Shown here: positions 59,473-64,000 of the stretch, in pieces | How positions within the stretch are numbered: the stretch's first letter is position 1 | Layout: each line of letters opens with the position of its first letter | Assembly (NCBI RefSeq): GCF_023898315.1 | Contig: NC_064615.1 | Span: 735,861,450 to 735,925,449 of the forward strand | Reading direction: 5' to 3' | Length of the DNA: 64,000 bases | Source: Schistocerca nitens | Lineage: Eukaryota > Arthropoda > Insecta > Orthoptera > Acrididae | Notes under the pieces: generated by a model | Told to the model about the DNA's origin: nothing | The model's database searches: none | What the model saw: the letters and a program-made list of their open reading frames with translations, nothing else | Translations under genes and position numbers: made by a program

Positions 59473-61287
59473 TTGCAGAGGCAACGGAAAAAGCATGCAA
59501 AGTTCAGAAGAACGCGAAATCCCGAAGATTGGCTAACATTTACAGACGCGCGAAATTTGGCACGGACTTCAATGCGAGATGCCTTTAATAGGTTCCACAA
59601 CGAAACATTGTCTCGAAATTTGGTAGAAAATCCGAAGAAATTCTGGTCGTATGTAAAGTACACAAGCGGCAAGACGCAGTCAATACCTTCGCTGCGCAGT
59701 GCCGATGGTACTGTTACCGACGACTGTGCCGCTAAAGCGGAGTTATTGAACGCAGTTTTCCGAAATTCCTTCACCAGAGAAGACGAATGAAATATTCCAG
59801 AATTTGAAACACGAACAGCTGCTAGCATGAGTTTCTTAGAAGTACATACCTTAGGGGTTGCGAAGCAACTCAAATCGCTTGATACGGGCAAGTCTTCAGG
59901 TCCAGATTGTATACCGGTTAAGTTCCTTTCAGATTACGCTGATACAATAGCTCCCTACTTAGCAATCATACACAACCACTCGCTCACCGATAGATCTGTA
60001 CCTACAGATTGGAAAATTGCGCAGGTCGCACCAGTGTTTCAGAAAGGTAGTAGGAGTAATCCATCTAACTACAGATCTATATCATTGACGTCGGTTTGCA
60101 GTAGGGTTTTGGAACATATACTGTACTCAAACATTATGAATCACCTCGAAGGGAACGATCTATTGATACGTAATCAGCATGGTTTCAGAAAACATCGTTC
60201 TTGTGCAACGCAGCTAGCTCTTTATTCGCACGAAGTAATGGCCGCTATCGACAGGGGATCTCAAGTTGATTCCGTATTTCTAGATTTCCGGAAAGCTTTT
60301 GACACCGTTCCTCACAAGCGGCTTCTAATCAAGCTGCGGGCCTATGGGGTATCGTCTCAGTTGTGCGACTGGATTCGTGATTTCCTGTCAGGAAGGTCGC
60401 AGTTCGTAGTAATAGCCGTCAACTCATCGAGTAAAACTGAAGTGATATCAGGTGTTCCCCAGGGAAGCGTCCTGGAACCTCTGCTGTTCCTGATCTATAT
60501 AAATGACCTGGGTGACAATCTGAGCAGTTCTCTTAGGTTGTTCGCAGATGATGCTGTAATTTACCGTCTAGTAAGGTCATCCGAAGACCAGTATCAGCTG
60601 CAAAGCGATTTAGAAAAGATTGCTGTATGGTGTGGCAGGTGGCAGTTGACGCTAAATAACGAAAAGTGTGAGGTGATCCACATGAGTTCCAAAAGAAATC
60701 CGTTGGAATTCGATTACTCGAAAAATAGTACAATTCTCAAGGCTGTCAATTCAACTAAGTACCTGGGTGTTAAAATTACGAACAACTTCAGTTGGAAAGA
60801 CCACATAGATAATATTGTGGGGAAGGCGAGTCAAAGGTTGCGTTTCATTGGCAGGACACTTAGAAGATGCAACAAGTCCACTAAAGAGACAGCTTACACT
60901 ACACTCGTTCGTCCTCTGTTAGAATATTGCTGCGCGGTGTGGGCTCCTTACCAGGTGGGATTGACGGAGGACATCGAAAGGGTGCAAAAAAGGGCAGCTC
61001 GTTTTGTATTATCGCGTAATAGCGGAGAGAGTGTGGCAGATATGATACGCGAGTTGGGATGGAAGACATTAAAGCAAAGACGTTTTTCGTCGCGGCGAGA
61101 TCTATTTACGAAATTTCAGTCACCAACTTTCTCTTCCGAATGCGAAAATATTTTGTTGAGCCCAACCTACATAAGTAGGAATGATCATCAAAATACAATA
61201 AGAGAAATCAGAGCTCCAACAGAAAGGTTTAGGTGTTCGTTTTTCCCGCGCGCTGTTCGGGAGTGGAATGGTAGAGAGATAGTGTGA
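59473..61287 (+). pseudogene. CR1-like LINE ORF2, reverse-transcriptase domain with one nonsense codon
   Basis: The frame 59473-59790 (connector: NPEDWLTFTDARNLARTSMR, NPKKFWSYVKY) ends at a TGA where the other copies have TGG, i.e. a single-base nonsense change. The same frame then stays open for 486 codons (59827-61287): VPTDWKIAQVAPVFQKGSRS, RNQHGFRKHRSCATQL, motif A FLDFRKAFDTV (Asp153 counted from 59827), GVPQGSVLEPLLFLIY (Gly to Glu change relative to the other copies), catalytic box FADD (239-242), KYLGVKITNNFSWKDH, and the C-terminus FFPRAVREWNGREIV. This is the least damaged RT in the window. Confidence 0.95.
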
Positions 61288-61363
61288 TTGTGGTTCGATG
61301 AACCCTCTGCCAAGCACTGAAATGTGAATTGCAGAGTAATCATGCAGATGTAGATGTAGATAG

Positions 61364-61879
61364 TCACACCTTAGCTTGCTGCCACGTGGGCTGAGTACAT
61401 GAGGTGGGTTATCACCTGCGGATGCTTTATCAAAGAAGATAGCCCATACGGCTTTCTCAAAGGATATAATTTGATAAATTTTAAACTATTTCCTCTTCTA
61501 CTTGAATATATATGAAATTTTCGGAAGTTGTCGGTGAAGGTCCGTAAAGAACATACACAAATAATTCCGCAATAGTTAGTGGCAAAATAATAACTAAACT
61601 TTCTGTCTACTCAAATCTGAAGCGAACATGATGTTCTCACAGGTTAATAAACATTAAGAGACTAGAAATTCATAAAAAAAAGAGAACCAAATTCTGTTCT
61701 TTAAATAGCTGTCTGCGAGATATGGTTGTGTCATCATATGTACATCCAGTTTTAAATACTGCTATTTTGGGGCTTCCTCCGGTTCAATTTACTAAAAGTA
61801 CGTATTTCCTTGTTCAGAAAACTGCAGAGAATTTTTTAAAATAAAAATTTAAAAATATTTCTTTTTACACTCATTCACA
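61364..61879. other. Arm 2 noncoding sequence after the LINE
   Basis: It matches 22460-22965 of arm 1 reversed. It separates the two halves of the hAT coding sequence. In both arms it begins right after the codons for MEQCVK, so it is either an ancestral intron or an insertion older than the duplication. Confidence 0.55.
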
Positions 61880-63231
61880 TACCAATCCCCTTAACGCACT
61901 GCTCCATCAGACAACACCTATGAGATGTAATATTGGTAAGTTTATCGTGATCAGTCACATACGGCGAGGTAGCTCCATTTTGTTACAACAGGTGCCCCAC
62001 CTTATAAAAGATGAAATTCCATCTTGTGCTGATGTCTTGCACCAATTGACGCCCTAATAAATTTAGTTCCTTTTGAATCGCCAATAGCTTGTCTTGAGCT
62101 GATCTCGAATGACTGAAGTGCGTTACGAGCAGTGACCATTCCTGTTACTTCAGGCGGGTTCTTCAATGTCTCAGCCACAAACCTCTGAAGCTAATGGACG
62201 AAACATCTAGTAGAACCATTTTTAACCACTGGAACACCTTACAGCCTGTTCGTGCCACTCTCATGGATGAATAAATGTATTGTCCTTCGATCAGTATCGC
62301 AGCAATCTCCGATAGTGTTAACGCATTTTCTCCAGTGTCGGAACCTAGAAAGGCTCCACGGCAGGAACTCCGTGTTCAAGATGGAATTAAGGTGGCAATC
62401 AACGAGGTATGAAACTCAGGAATGTGGCAGTTTTATGCAAACAGGTACACATATCAGAAGTTATAGGAACAGTGGAGAACATGAAATGCTTCATTTGAAT
62501 TTTTTTGTAAATTCTGTCGTCGATACTAGGAATAATTTTTTGGGAAATGTATGTATGGTTTGGCATTCTATGTCTGGGTAAATCTTGTTCTAGAAGGCTT
62601 GTAAATAAGGTCCTTTCTCCGACAGATGATAGCTCGTCGTCTAGCGCATCCATTTTTGCTGTCAAATAATGCTATTTTTGGCTTCTGTCATTTACATCCC
62701 TTCAAATGGTTCCGGCGTTCTCAGTTGCTTTTCTGTTGATACTGAAGATGAACCAGGTATATCAAAGACAGTCTATGTACAGCAGTGTCTTTATCTTTAG
62801 TAACTGCTTCGAATTTATATGGATACGTCGTTTTCGAATGAATTTTCATAGTTAAAATGACTGTTAGAAAGAAAAATATATCATTCGATTAGGTAATTAC
62901 TATTAGTTAAAATGTTTTTTTTTTTTTGTAACTACGTTTCACATATGAACGTCCAGGTAAGTTTGATTAAACCTAGTATTCAATAAATTGGTAACTACTT
63001 AATGATATGGATCACGGTATCTCTGGACAAACACATTGTTCACAAGTGTAACTAAACAGTTTACAGCAGAAGAATATAAGAAAAGCCAATGCTTTTGTAC
63101 ATACTTGCCTTTTGTCCTTCTCCGCCACGAGAAATTTGAACTCGGCACGACAAACAAATAGCAAACTTATTATTGTCATAATTCGTATCAAAATACTTCC
63201 AAGCAGGCCACCTTTTCATTACTGATGACAT
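61880..63231 (-). pseudogene. hAT-family transposase (ZBED-like), N-terminal and middle part, arm 2
   Basis: The likely start is the ATG at 63231. It reads MSSVMKRWPAWKYFD, then NNKFAICLSCRVQISRGGEG: a BED-type zinc finger with its W, F and CxxC. About 230 bp of noncoding sequence follows, then MKIHSKTTYPYKFEAVTKD, the rest of the finger with one His kept and one replaced by Tyr. The frame 62665-62399 has MDALDDELSSVGERTLFTSL and RMPNHTYISQKIIPSIDDRI, typical of ZBED1-like hAT proteins. The middle part near 62100-61890 (ELNLLGRQLVQDISTRWNF) corresponds to the well-read frame 22149-22523 in arm 1. Stops and frame changes make it dead. Confidence 0.82.
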
Positions 63232-63562
63232 TTTTCCTAATTTAACTTGGAATTAACAATTTTTTCAGTAACTGTTTCAAATAAGAAGTAGAAGTGATCG
63301 CAACTCACAACAAATCAAATAGTCAGGACAGTCAGTCAATACATCATTCATTCGCTTGGGACGACGATGCTCGAATTGACCTGAATCCATCCCATCGTCG
63401 GCGTCTGACTCCTCCAGGCTCTCTCAGACCCTCACACTACGACATGGTCCGTGGAAATATTCGGCCTGATATCTGGTCGCCCGGATATCCAGCATATCGG
63501 TTTGCCGGATATCGAGTATCGGGTGTCTGGGCAACGAGCTACCCATTTCATCTCTACAGTTA

Positions 63563-64000
63563 CACTCCTGGAAATTGAAATAAGAACACCGTGAATTCAT
63601 TGTCCCAGGAAGGGGAAACTTTATTGACACATTCCTGGGGTCAGATACATCACATGATCACACTGACAGAACCACAGGCACATAGACACAGGCAACAGAG
63701 CATGCACAATGTCGGCACTAGTACAGTGTATATCCACCTTTCGCAGCAATGCAGGCTGCTATTCTCCCATGGAGACGATCGTAGAGATGCTGGATGTATC
63801 CTGTGGAGCGGCTTGCCATGCCATTTCCACCTGGCGCCTCAGTTGGACCAGCGTTCGTGCTGGACGTGCAGACCGCGTGAGACGACGCTTCATCCAGTCC
63901 CAAACATGCTCAATGGGGGACAGATCCGGAGATCTTGCTGGTCAGGGTAGTTGACTTACACCTTCTAGTGCACGTTGGGTGGCACGGGATACATGCGGAC
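63563..64000 (-). mobile_element. Tc1-like transposon, second copy of the 15-kb family, cut by the window end
   Basis: After TA (63561-63562) the terminal repeat CACTCCTGGAAATTGAAATA begins. The sequence then matches 16499 down to about 16050 reversed. It encodes the C-terminus of the transposase (YIQHLYDRLHGRIAACIAAK). A one-base deletion near 63798 shifts the frame relative to the intact copy. It is inserted in arm 2; arm 1 has the empty site near 19441. Confidence 0.95.

Larger units (their letters stand above)
57192..61363 (+). mobile_element. CR1-like LINE, near full length, inserted in arm 2
   Basis: The insertion is delimited by comparison with arm 1: the flanks at 57191 and 61364 join to match 22960-22975. 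It holds a 5' leader, ORF1 (57527-58480), ORF2 with endonuclease and reverse transcriptase (58450-61287) and a 3' end AGAGTAATCATGCAGATGTA followed by GATGTA repeats. It is the best copy of a family present at four places in the window. Frameshifts and one nonsense codon prevent expression of full proteins. The clade is assigned from the ORF1 esterase-like domain and RT layout. Confidence 0.92.
47287..63562 (-). repeat. Arm 2 of the large diverged inverted duplication
   Basis: The counterpart of arm 1 in opposite orientation. Extra material absent from arm 1: a CR1 LINE (57192-61363), SINEs at 49072, 50692, 51027 and 54222, a palindromic retroposon at 48670, and a 4-kb block (about 52716-56950) containing the hAT C-terminal domain and a SINE-like pair. 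The outer end is interrupted by a Tc1-like insertion at 63563, so the unit may extend beyond the window. Confidence 0.8.

Overview
This window looks like intergenic or intronic DNA from a large, repeat-rich insect genome. The repeats resemble those I know from grasshoppers and locusts (Orthoptera, Schistocerca-like), but that identification is from memory of the repeat families and I could not run a search. There is no bacterial-style gene density, no operon and no CRISPR. Most of the longer open frames are transposable-element (TE) proteins. The only host-gene material I can support is a pair of adjacent carboxylesterase exons on the minus strand (3582-4010), with proper GT-AG splice sites and conserved phase.

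Layout. 1-8 kb: an RTE-like LINE fragment cut by the window edge, two tRNA-derived SINEs, a palindromic tRNA-like retroposon, the esterase exons, and a decayed Tc1-like transposon carrying a SINE. 8-19 kb: a CA/TA/TG microsatellite, a mariner remnant that folds into a hairpin, two decayed Tc1-like elements with recognisable terminal repeats, a 1.3-kb long-TIR element, and one Tc1-like element (15078-16499) whose 340-codon transposase frame is uninterrupted. 19.4-33.9 kb and 47.3-63.6 kb: two diverged, oppositely oriented copies of one long unit (arms 1 and 2), each containing hAT transposase remains and a shared Tc1 insertion. Each arm later gained its own CR1-like LINEs, SINEs and palindromic retroposons, and arm 1 also a solo LTR. 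33.9-47.3 kb (the spacer): SINEs, a GACA-tailed repeat pair, a putative 4-kb element with CCCGG-rich ends, and a Penelope-like element (GIY-YIG endonuclease) split by an RTE-like LINE. The right edge is a second copy of the 15-kb Tc1 family, cut by the window end.

How it fits together. This is a layered TE deposit. Because arms 1 and 2 are homologous, almost every younger insertion in one arm has a matching empty site in the other, so target sites and order of events can be read within the window. A three-layer nest (Tc1 containing a CR1 LINE containing a SINE) lies at 29.4-33.7 kb. The SINEs keep A- and B-box-like tRNA promoter segments and typically 10-16-bp target-site duplications, consistent with mobilisation by a LINE. 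Nearly all TE coding regions carry frameshifts or stops; the 15-kb Tc1 transposase is the exception, and the reverse-transcriptase half of the CR1 copy at 57-61 kb is open over its core. Homology between arms, boundaries and identities were judged by eye.
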